NCBI GenBank assembly: GCA_963817025.1
Contig: CAWFML010000004.1
Span: forward strand, 1,488,001-1,552,000
Source: JACMLC01 sp963817025
GTDB lineage: Bacteria; Acidobacteriota; Blastocatellia; Pyrinomonadales; Pyrinomonadaceae
Direction: 5' to 3'
DNA length: 64,000 nucleotides
In this document: piece after piece, positions 43,404-50,260 of the stretch
How the letters are laid out: every line of letters begins with the position of its first letter
Position numbering within the stretch: the stretch's first letter is position 1
Program-made: the position numbers and the translations under genes
The notes under the pieces: generated by a model
Told to the model about the DNA's origin: nothing
Seen by the model: the letters and a program-made list of their open reading frames with translations, nothing else
Database searches by the model: none

Positions 43404-44558
43404 ATGAATAATCTTACACACTCGCAGACAAACGGATGGCGGCAATCATTGGTCTGGACTAAAGCGCGCAGCCGTGGGCTGGCGGCGGCGCTGCTCTTGA
43501 GCCTGCTGATTATTACGTCAATCGCCGCGCAAAAATCATCGCGTCTCTTGCCCGCAGGCTTTGCCGCTGCGACGACGACCACGGCACAGGCAAATTTCGT
43601 GGGCCAGTGGATGATCGAGTTTGAATCCCGCAGGCCGAACCCGCACCTCACTCTGACCTATCGCTCGGAAGACGACCGGTGGCACAGCAACACTTCTTTC
43701 GAGATAGAGGCGACGCGGCTTCAGGGATTACAGCAGTCGCAGGTGATGTCCGGCGGCTCAAACGTGCGTTTTCAAATCCAGCGCGACGCCGGAACTCTCA
43801 ACTGCGAAGGCTGGTTCAAAGACGGCAAGGGTTCGGGTCACTGGACATATTCGCCCAATCCTTCTTTTGCCTCGGAGCTGAGGCGTTTGGGATATGACGC
43901 GCCCGACGAGAAGCAGCAGTTTTCGATGACGCTGAATGAAGTGAGCCTCGCTTTTGTAGAGGAACTAAAAAATCAGGGCTACGAGCGCAGCACCACCGAG
44001 CTACTCGTCAAGGCAGGCACGCACGGCGTCCGGCTGGAATATCTCAAAGGCTTAAAAGCCGCTGGCTATAACGCGCAAACGCTCGACCTGCTCATCAAGA
44101 TGAGAGATCACGGCGTAAGTCTGAAATTCATCAAGGGCTTTGACGAGCTTGGATACGAGCGGATGCCGCTGGATCAGCTTATACGCACCAGAGACCACGG
44201 CGTGACGCCGGAATATGCCAGAGAAATCGAAGCCAATGGATACGGGCGGCTGCCGCTCGACCAACTCGTGCGCCTCAGAGACCACGGCGTCAGCGTCGAG
44301 TACATCAAGCGATTGGAGACGCTCGGCTACAGCCGTTTGCCTGTAGAGCAACTGGTCAAGCTCAGAGACCACGGCGTGAGCGCGGAATATATCTCTCAAC
44401 TCAAACAGCTCGGCTATGACAAGCTACAGCCGGAGCAGCTCATACGGCTGCGCGACCACGGCGTTACTGCCGAATTTATACGGAAGATGAAAGAGCGCGG
44501 GATACAGAATCTGACGCTTGACGAGCTGGTCAAGCTGCGCGATCACGGCATCAACTAA
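43404..44558 (+). CDS. Exported HGV-repeat protein 2 of the BlaI/M56 locus
   Basis: The 384-residue paralogue of the preceding protein has a signal anchor (about 25-42) and the shared N-terminal domain (about 64-158; 'FVGQWMIEFESR', 'RDAGTLNCEGWFKDGKGSGH'). Eight 29-residue repeats follow (161-384) with the core LRDHGV, the same variant as in the M56 protease. So repeat protein 2 and the protease resemble each other more in the core than either resembles protein 1. The family is unknown to me. AAGGAAAAG precedes the ATG. It ends 25 bp before a strong hairpin. Confidence 0.85.
   Translation: MNNLTHSQTNGWRQSLVWTKARSRGLAAALLLSLLIITSIAAQKSSRLLPAGFAAATTTTAQANFVGQWMIEFESRRPNPHLTLTYRSEDDRWHSNTSFEIEATRLQGLQQSQVMSGGSNVRFQIQRDAGTLNCEGWFKDGKGSGHWTYSPNPSFASELRRLGYDAPDEKQQFSMTLNEVSLAFVEELKNQGYERSTTELLVKAGTHGVRLEYLKGLKAAGYNAQTLDLLIKMRDHGVSLKFIKGFDELGYERMPLDQLIRTRDHGVTPEYAREIEANGYGRLPLDQLVRLRDHGVSVEYIKRLETLGYSRLPVEQLVKLRDHGVSAEYISQLKQLGYDKLQPEQLIRLRDHGVTAEFIRKMKERGIQNLTLDELVKLRDHGIN
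43884..44553 (+). repeat. Coding array of 87-bp units (LRDHGV repeats) in repeat protein 2
   Basis: Eight units start with LGYDAP, QGYERS, AGYNAQ, LGYERM, NGYGRL, LGYSRL, LGYDKL and RGIQNL. The first lacks HGV (LNEVS). The terminal unit closes with LRDHGIN, parallel to the LRIHGLDN end of protein 1, so the two genes arose by duplication of a complete repeat gene. Confidence 0.88.
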
Positions 44559-44583
44559 TCATCGTCAGACGGCGGAAAAGCAT

Positions 44584-44618
44584 GAGAGGGCAGGGGCATC
44601 AAAAGTCCCTGCCCTCTC
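44584..44618. terminator. Strong GC-rich hairpin between convergent genes
   Basis: A perfect 12-bp stem GAGAGGGCAGGG/CCCTGCCCTCTC (44584-44595 and 44607-44618) has an 11-nt A-rich loop. It lies between the stop of HGV-repeat protein 2 and the stop of the convergent lipoprotein gene. There is no long T-run, but the position fits a bidirectional terminator. Confidence 0.6.
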
Positions 44619-44623
44619 TCGCG

Positions 44624-45226
44624 TTAATTCGACGGGCCGAGCGGCACGCGTTGTTTCCCTAGAGGCGCAGATTTCCCGGAGCCGGGCGACTGTGGTGTGA
44701 CCTGCGGCGTGCCTGAGACGAGCGTTGACTGGTGAAAGACTGCCAGCCATTTCCCGTTTCGATTGGCCCAGACAGTGCTGTGTCTCTCGCCCGATATGCT
44801 AAAAACAGGAACCGGGCCGTTGACCAGATAGGCCACAATAGCTGAATCGTTATTAAGCTTCACAACCTTGAAATCGCTTAACGTCGCGCCTGAAAAATTA
44901 TTCCCCTCAGCTTGCCGGACAGAGCCTGCTTTGTCATACATGCCGGAGGGTATAATTTCTATCAGGTCGTCTGCCAGAAATGTCGCGTATTCTTTGTAGT
45001 TTCTTCGCTTGAGAGCGTCCCAAAGCTCTTTCTCTCTGGCTATCATCTGTTCATCCGAAATGTTTGACGCGGACTGCGGCTGCGGTTGCTGTGACGCGTT
45101 GGCTGGCGTAGCCGTCGGGCTGGCATTCGCAGAACTTCCCGGCGCGTTGGTGGACGGCGTTGGCGTCGCCGGGTTGCACGCCGACGCCAAGAGCACGATA
45201 GCGGCACAGATAAACATGAGCTTCAT
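44624..45226 (-). CDS. Lipoprotein with NTF2/SnoaL-like (DUF4440) domain
   Basis: The protein has 200 residues, and CAGGAG precedes the ATG. The lipobox LLASAC (Cys17) is followed by a Thr/Pro/Ser/Ala/Gln-rich tether to about residue 52. An NTF2-like domain then spans about 55-170 ('REKELWDALKRRNYKEYATF', 'DDLIEIIPSGMY', 'VWANRNGKWLAVFHQSTLV'). Such domains bind small ligands or act as accessory subunits; no catalytic residues can be assigned. A Gly/Ser/Pro-rich tail closes the protein. Confidence 0.82.
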   Translation of the reverse strand: MKLMFICAAIVLLASACNPATPTPSTNAPGSSANASPTATPANASQQPQPQSASNISDEQMIAREKELWDALKRRNYKEYATFLADDLIEIIPSGMYDKAGSVRQAEGNNFSGATLSDFKVVKLNNDSAIVAYLVNGPVPVFSISGERHSTVWANRNGKWLAVFHQSTLVSGTPQVTPQSPGSGKSAPLGKQRVPLGPSN

Positions 45227-45350
45227 AAATTGACTCCTGATAAACTTGATTGAATAAACCCTGTGGCCTTTATTCTAACATGTCGCGGCGCGTCAAGAGA
45301 CACCGGGAAGGAGTAGGAGGGCAGTTTGAAATTCCGGTAGGACGAAAAGA

Positions 45351-45447
45351 ATCTCGCGCAAAGGCGCAAAGGAAGACCGCAAAGCATTGAATGCCATTCT
45401 CTCTTGGCGTGCTTCTCTCTGCGCCACCAGCGCCTTTGCGGGAAACT
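45351..45447. repeat. Intergenic palindrome, 'cgcaaag' family, copy
   Basis: Left arm: 'atctcgcgcaaaggcgcaaa' and 'gaccgcaaagcattg'. Right arm: 'tggcgtgc', 'tctgcgccaccagcgcct' and 'ttgcgggaaact'. The 'gccaccagcgc' variant also occurs at 16170-16181 and 35973-35991. It lies between the divergent lipoprotein and M61 genes. Confidence 0.83.
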
Positions 45448-45594
45448 GTCTTTTGGTTTCCGCGCTTGTCATCTGAAACTGACCCGCGACCATTTTGTTT
45501 CCTCAATGGTCGCGCACACGCGTTTCGTAGTAAGATGCCGCTTCGTAAATTTACTCCCCGCCAAACCAGATTAACCGGAAGGGCGCTTTCGACA

Positions 45595-47472
45595 ATGATG
45601 CGTGATGTTCGTTTACAGGCTGTCGCCGTGCTGGCAGTCATCCTTGTTTTATTTACCGCTACCGAAAATTTAGCGCAGAACACGCGCGACGCAGGCTCTG
45701 AACCGCACATCAGTTACACGGTCTCTATGTCAAAGCCTTACACGCATCTGCTCGAAGTCGAGATGCGCGTGCGCCCGAACAGGCTTTCGACCCGAACCAC
45801 AGACCTCAAGATGCCCGTCTGGACGCCCGGCTCCTATCTGGTGCGCGAGTACGAGCGGCATGTGCAGGATTTCGCCGCGAAGGATTCATCGGGCCGCGCG
45901 ATTGAGTGGCGCAAGGTCAACAAGAACACATGGCGCGTCATGGGCGGAGGAGCGACTGAGCTGGTCGTAACTTACAGGGTCTATGCCAACGAGTTGACGG
46001 TGCGGACAAATGAGCTGAACGACGAGCACGCGTTCTGGAACAACGCCGCGCTTCTGATGTATCCGGCGGGCCAACTGAAAGCCCCTTCTACTTTGCGCGT
46101 CGTGCCGTTCGGTGAATGGAAGATTGCGACGGGCTTGCCGGACGTAGAAGGCCAGCCCAACACTTTTCGTGCAGAAAATTTTGACACGCTTTATGATGCG
46201 CCCTTCGAGGTCGGAAATTTCAAGACCCTTTCATTTGAGGTCAAAGGGATTCCGCATCGCATCGTGATTAATGGCAAGGGCAACTATGACGGCGAGCGCA
46301 TGCGGCGCGACGTGCAGAAAATCGTCGAGGTCGTCGGCGAGATGTTCGGCAACGAATTCCCGTACCGCGACTACACATTTATCTTGAACCTGCGTGCCCC
46401 CGGCGGCGGCGGCATTGAACATATCAACTCCACCGCGCTCATCTGGCGACCCTTCGGCTTTCGTCCCGACGCGAACTACATAGACTTTCTCTCGCTCGTC
46501 GCTCACGAGCACTTTCACGCGTGGAACGTAAAGACGATTCGCCCCGACGCGCTCGGGCCATTCGATTACACGCAGGAGAATTACACCAAGCTGCTGTGGG
46601 TCGCGGAAGGCTTGACCGATTACTACGAAGACCTCATCCTGCGCCGCGCGGGGCTGACTTCGGACAGGCAATTTCTCAACACCTTTGCCGCCGCGATACA
46701 GGATTTACAGAACCGGCCCGGACGATTCGAGACGAGCTTAGAGGAAGCCAGCTTTGATGCATGGATCAAGTATTACCGTCAGGATGAAAACGCCGTCAAC
46801 AATCAAATCTCTTATTACGATAAGGGCGGCATCGTCGGCATGCTGCTCGATGTGGAAATTCGCAGGGCGTCCGGCGGGGCGCGCAATCTTGACGACGTGA
46901 TGCGTTCTCTCTACGCGGAGTTTGCAAAGAAGGGGCGCAACTACACGCCCGAAGATTTCCAGCGGACTGCGGAACGCGCTGCGGGCACGAGCCTTGAAAG
47001 CTTTTTTGATAAATACGTGCGCGGGCGCGAAGAGCTTGATTACAATGGCATCATGGCGGCGGTCGGCTTGCGGCTTGATACGATGGGCACTGCTTTGGCT
47101 TCCGTCGCGCCGCCTGCTGAGCGCGCATACTTTGGCGCGACTCTGGCCCAGGTGAGCGACCGCTTGATGGTCAGGAATGTGCGCGCTGGCACGCCCGCTT
47201 ACGATCAGGGAATCATGTTCGACGACCAGATAATCGCCCTCGACGGGATGCGCGTGACTTTGGAGACATGGGACGCGCGCCTCGGGGAGAGGCGGCCCGG
47301 AGATAAAATCATGGTCACGGTTTTTCGCCGGGATGAGCTGCGCATGATTGAAGTCACGCTCGGCGGTCGCGTCGTCGCGCCCTACAGCATCGTGCCTGTG
47401 GCCCAGCCGAACGAAGACCAGCAGAAGCTTTATCAGGGCTGGCTCAATGCGCCTCTGGTCAGGAAAAGTTAA
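45595..47472 (+). CDS. M61-family (glycyl) aminopeptidase with C-terminal PDZ domain
   Basis: The protein has 625 residues from the ATGATG at 45595, with GGAAGGG about 10 bp upstream. Another ATG at 45535 would add 20 residues before the signal peptide. The signal peptide is 'LQAVAVLAVILVLFTATENLA'. An N-terminal M61 beta-domain ('MPVWTPGSYLVREYERHVQ') is followed by the zinc motif HEHFH in 'LVAHEHFHAWNVKTIRP' and the Glu ligand in 'LWVAEGLTDYYEDLIL'. The C-terminal PDZ domain (about 525-610) contains 'VRAGTPAYDQGIMFDDQIIAL'. It is an exported metallopeptidase, complete in its ligands, of unknown substrate. Confidence 0.92.
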   Translation: MMRDVRLQAVAVLAVILVLFTATENLAQNTRDAGSEPHISYTVSMSKPYTHLLEVEMRVRPNRLSTRTTDLKMPVWTPGSYLVREYERHVQDFAAKDSSGRAIEWRKVNKNTWRVMGGGATELVVTYRVYANELTVRTNELNDEHAFWNNAALLMYPAGQLKAPSTLRVVPFGEWKIATGLPDVEGQPNTFRAENFDTLYDAPFEVGNFKTLSFEVKGIPHRIVINGKGNYDGERMRRDVQKIVEVVGEMFGNEFPYRDYTFILNLRAPGGGGIEHINSTALIWRPFGFRPDANYIDFLSLVAHEHFHAWNVKTIRPDALGPFDYTQENYTKLLWVAEGLTDYYEDLILRRAGLTSDRQFLNTFAAAIQDLQNRPGRFETSLEEASFDAWIKYYRQDENAVNNQISYYDKGGIVGMLLDVEIRRASGGARNLDDVMRSLYAEFAKKGRNYTPEDFQRTAERAAGTSLESFFDKYVRGREELDYNGIMAAVGLRLDTMGTALASVAPPAERAYFGATLAQVSDRLMVRNVRAGTPAYDQGIMFDDQIIALDGMRVTLETWDARLGERRPGDKIMVTVFRRDELRMIEVTLGGRVVAPYSIVPVAQPNEDQQKLYQGWLNAPLVRKS

Positions 47473-47489
47473 AAGGTAGAATGCATAGG

Positions 47490-47566
47490 AATGCAAAATT
47501 AAAAATGTAAAATGCAAAATGTAAGCGAGTTCTTATTTTGCATTTTATATTTTGCATTTTTAATTT
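47490..47566. repeat. Palindrome 'gcaaaattaaaaatgtaaaatg' family, copy
   Basis: The left arm 47490-47520 and right arm 47535-47566 are complementary copies of aatgcaaaattaaaaatg and taaaatgcaaaa. It is nearly the same sequence as at 31285-31356 and 52644-52724. It lies between the M61 gene and the SDR gene. Confidence 0.88.
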
Positions 47567-47596
47567 CTCTTTTCGGGAGCAACGGGTTTAGCTGAA

Positions 47597-48340
47597 ATGG
47601 AATTCGCGGATAAAGTGGCATTGGTAACGGGCGCGGCATCTGGCATCGGTCGCGCGTGCGCGCTCGAACTGGCGCGGCGTGGCGCGAGCGTCGCGCTGAT
47701 TGATGTGGCGAGCGAAGATGTGATGATTCAGACCTCGCATCTCTTGAAAGAGACCGGAGCACGCGTGGCGACCTTCAATGCGGACGTGACGGATCACGGC
47801 AAAGCTGCGCGCATAGTCTCCGAGGCGCGCACGCGTCTGGGGCGTGTGGACATCCTGATAAACGCCGCCGGAGTCTACAGCGATGCGCCTATCTGGGAGA
47901 TGTCAGAGTCGCAATGGGATCGCGTGCTCAACGTCAATCTCAAGGGAACGTTTAATTACCTGCATGCCGTCTCCCAGTACTTTCGCAAACAGCAGTCGGG
48001 CAAAGTCGTCAACATCACTTCGATTCAGGCTCTGCGCGGGAGCTTTGGCATCAGCAACTATGCGGCCTCGAAGGCAGGCGTCATCGGTCTGACCAAAGCG
48101 GGCGCGGCAGACCTCGGACGCGCCGGGGTGAATGTCAACGCCGTCGCGCCCGGCTTTATCGAAACCCCTATGCTCGCGCGACTGCCCGAAAGCGTGCGCG
48201 AAGAGGCCGTGCGCGAATCCGTCTTCGGCAGAGTCGGCGAAGCGCAGGACGTTGCAGACCTCGTGGCCTTTCTCTGCTCGGAACGCGCTCGCTACATCAC
48301 AGGCGAAGTGATTAAGGTGGACGGAGGGCAAAGCCTTTAG
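47597..48340 (+). CDS. Short-chain dehydrogenase/reductase (FabG-like SDR)
   Basis: The 247-residue classical SDR has the cofactor loop TGxxxGIG in 'ALVTGAASGIGRACALELA', the 'LINAAG' motif ('DILINAAGVYSDAPIWEM') and the catalytic Ser in 'VVNITSIQALRGSFG'. The Y-x-x-x-K motif is in 'ISNYAASKAGVIGL'. The closing 'YITGEVIKVDGGQSL' is typical. It is NAD(P)-dependent and probably acts on a 3-oxoacyl or related ketone. It precedes the crotonase-family gene on the same strand, which suggests a common acyl-CoA pathway. Confidence 0.92.
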   Translation: MEFADKVALVTGAASGIGRACALELARRGASVALIDVASEDVMIQTSHLLKETGARVATFNADVTDHGKAARIVSEARTRLGRVDILINAAGVYSDAPIWEMSESQWDRVLNVNLKGTFNYLHAVSQYFRKQQSGKVVNITSIQALRGSFGISNYAASKAGVIGLTKAGAADLGRAGVNVNAVAPGFIETPMLARLPESVREEAVRESVFGRVGEAQDVADLVAFLCSERARYITGEVIKVDGGQSL

Positions 48341-48342
48341 TA

Positions 48343-48399
48343 AGTCTCAAGTCTCAAGTTCAAGAAGAACGACAGACTTGAGACCTGAGGCTTGGGACT
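48343..48399. repeat. Palindrome 'gtctcaagtctcaagttc' family
   Basis: The left arm (48343-48361) is tctcaag repeated. The right arm (48374-48399) is 'gacttgagacctgaggc' and ttgggact, with a GAA-rich loop. It starts 3 bp after the SDR stop and ends 3 bp before the start of the next gene. Confidence 0.8.
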
Positions 48400-48401
48400 C
48401 T

Positions 48402-49175
48402 ATGAATTTTCAAAGCATCCAACTCAGGATTGAAGAGCGCGTCGGGCGCATAGGCTTTGCGCGCCCGCCGCTGAATATTTTTAATATCGCCATGATGCGC
48501 GAGATGGGCGAGGCGATTAACGAGTGTCTGAGAAACAGAGAAGTGGTGGCGATTGTGTTTGAGGCGACGGGGCAGGCGCGTGCCTTCAGCGCGGGCGTCG
48601 CGGTCGAAGAACATGCCGCAGAGACCATCTATCAAATGCTCGAATCGTTTCATAACATCTTTCGCCTGTTGGATCAGGGAGCGAAGCCGACCATTGCTGT
48701 GGTAGACGGCGCGGCGCTCGGCGGCGGGTGCGAACTCGTGGCCGCTTGCGACATAGTGATTTCGAGCCGCCGCGCGCGTTTCGGCCAGCCGGAGATCAAG
48801 CTCGGAGTGTTTCCGCCGGTCGCGGCAATCCTGCTGCCGCGCGTCATCGGTGAAAAGCGCGCGCGCGAGCTTGTCTTGACGGGCGAGTTGATTAATGCCG
48901 AGGAAGCCTTGCGTCTCGGACTCGTCAGTTATGTAGTCGAGAGCGCGGAGCTTGAGGGCAAGACAAATGAAGTGCTCGCAAGGTTTCGTGAACTCTCCGC
49001 GCCCGCGCTCGAAGCGACGCGGCGCGCACTCGACCTTTCGCGCGGCAAGACCTTTGAAGAGGCTTTGCAAAGAGTCGAGGATTTATATTTGAACGAGTTG
49101 ATGAAGACCGAAGACGCGCAGGAAGGCGTGAGCGCGTTTATGGAAAAGCGAAAACCCGTCTGGCGAAATAAGTGA
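48402..49175 (+). CDS. Enoyl-CoA hydratase/isomerase (crotonase), Dch-like
   Basis: The protein has 257 residues from the ATG at 48402. The crotonase oxyanion-hole regions are 'ARAFSAGVAVEEHAAE' and 'AALGGGCELVAACD', followed by 'FGQPEIKLGVFPPVAAILLP'. The opening 'RIGFARPPLNIFNIAMM' and the 'SAGV.V.EH' motif resemble dienoyl-CoA hydratases of the benzoyl-CoA pathway (Dch) more than FadB-type hydratases. No other benzoyl-CoA genes are present, so only the crotonase family is secure. It lies directly after the SDR. Confidence 0.88.
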   Translation: MNFQSIQLRIEERVGRIGFARPPLNIFNIAMMREMGEAINECLRNREVVAIVFEATGQARAFSAGVAVEEHAAETIYQMLESFHNIFRLLDQGAKPTIAVVDGAALGGGCELVAACDIVISSRRARFGQPEIKLGVFPPVAAILLPRVIGEKRARELVLTGELINAEEALRLGLVSYVVESAELEGKTNEVLARFRELSAPALEATRRALDLSRGKTFEEALQRVEDLYLNELMKTEDAQEGVSAFMEKRKPVWRNK

Positions 49176-49186
49176 AGGGCACATAG

Positions 49187-50260
49187 ATGAGGGCCGAAAA
49201 AAGTTTGCCTCCGCTTGAATCTCAAAAGCCGCGCACGCGTGTCGCGCGGCGCGGCCTTCGTTCAACTTTTCTACTGCTCAAAGCCTGTCTCTTCGTCCTC
49301 ATCATCGCGCTCGTCGTTCCCTTGAACTTAGTCTCGCCCGCACACGCGCAACGCGGGAAGCGCAGGGCGAAGCGGCCCGCAGCCGTCACCAAGCCCAAGC
49401 CGCGCGCAGAGCCGCCCGCGCTCAGCAGGCAACAACTCGAACAGGCGATGGGAGTCGTCTGCGCCGAACGAGCGCGTGACCCTCTGGGCAGCGTGCCGAT
49501 TGACGAGATGCAAGCGCGGCCTTCTCTGGAACTCAATCACCCGGAGGCCGTCATCGGAGCGCAACGCGCCGAGCGATTGCTGCCCATCGCCAAAGAACTG
49601 GTCATACAGGCGTTGCGCCAGTTGGCAACCGAGCACCAGATTCCGGCGTGGCGCATACGCGCGGCGGCAGAACGCGTGCAGGCCGTGACGGATGTTCTTC
49701 CAGACCCGGATTTGCGCGATAACGCCGCCGTCATGATGAGCGACCCGCACGCGATTCGCTTCGGCACGATTTTTCTCGTCGGGCTGCCTTCGGACGAAGG
49801 CATGATTAGCGTGCTCTCGCACGAGCTGACGCATATCGCTGACGGCAGGCCGAACTCTTTGCAGCCTCTTTTCCAGGTCGTCGGAAAGCGCGCGGCAACT
49901 TTGACCGGGTTGAAGATTAACGGGCAAAAGGCGGAAGAGTTGACCTGCGATCTGGTCGGAGTCCGCGCCGCGCGCAGGATGATAGCGATTACGTCCAACA
50001 ACGACCCTGTAAGGCAAAGGCTGGCGCGCACGCTTGAGCATAATTGTGTTGACGATGACGACACGGACGAAGAGCATCTTTCGCCGCGCAGCACTATGCG
50101 CGCAGTGCTCGCGCTCGATTCCGTGCTGGCCCGCCAGATTATCGGGCCAGAAAAAGATGATGATTTGCTGAAGCAGTTGAAGTTTGGACAACTCTACGGC
50201 AAACCGCCCTTTCCGTTGACAATGCCCGTGACGGCTTCCTATCATCACCCGCTTAAATGA
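49187..50260 (+). CDS. Exported M48-like zinc metalloprotease
   Basis: The protein has 357 residues. A signal anchor (about 27-54, 'LLLKACLFVLIIALVVPLNLV') is followed by a basic Lys/Arg/Pro linker. The zinc motif HELTH lies at 212-216 ('MISVLSHELTHIADGRP'), and a downstream E-E-x-x-x-D helix ('KAEELTCDLVGVRAARRM', about 249-266) provides the third ligand, as in M48 peptidases. The N-terminal and C-terminal parts are not familiar. Its stop overlaps the start of the following lipoprotein gene (ATGA), so the two are likely to work together in the periplasm. Confidence 0.8.
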   Translation: MRAEKSLPPLESQKPRTRVARRGLRSTFLLLKACLFVLIIALVVPLNLVSPAHAQRGKRRAKRPAAVTKPKPRAEPPALSRQQLEQAMGVVCAERARDPLGSVPIDEMQARPSLELNHPEAVIGAQRAERLLPIAKELVIQALRQLATEHQIPAWRIRAAAERVQAVTDVLPDPDLRDNAAVMMSDPHAIRFGTIFLVGLPSDEGMISVLSHELTHIADGRPNSLQPLFQVVGKRAATLTGLKINGQKAEELTCDLVGVRAARRMIAITSNNDPVRQRLARTLEHNCVDDDDTDEEHLSPRSTMRAVLALDSVLARQIIGPEKDDDLLKQLKFGQLYGKPPFPLTMPVTASYHHPLK

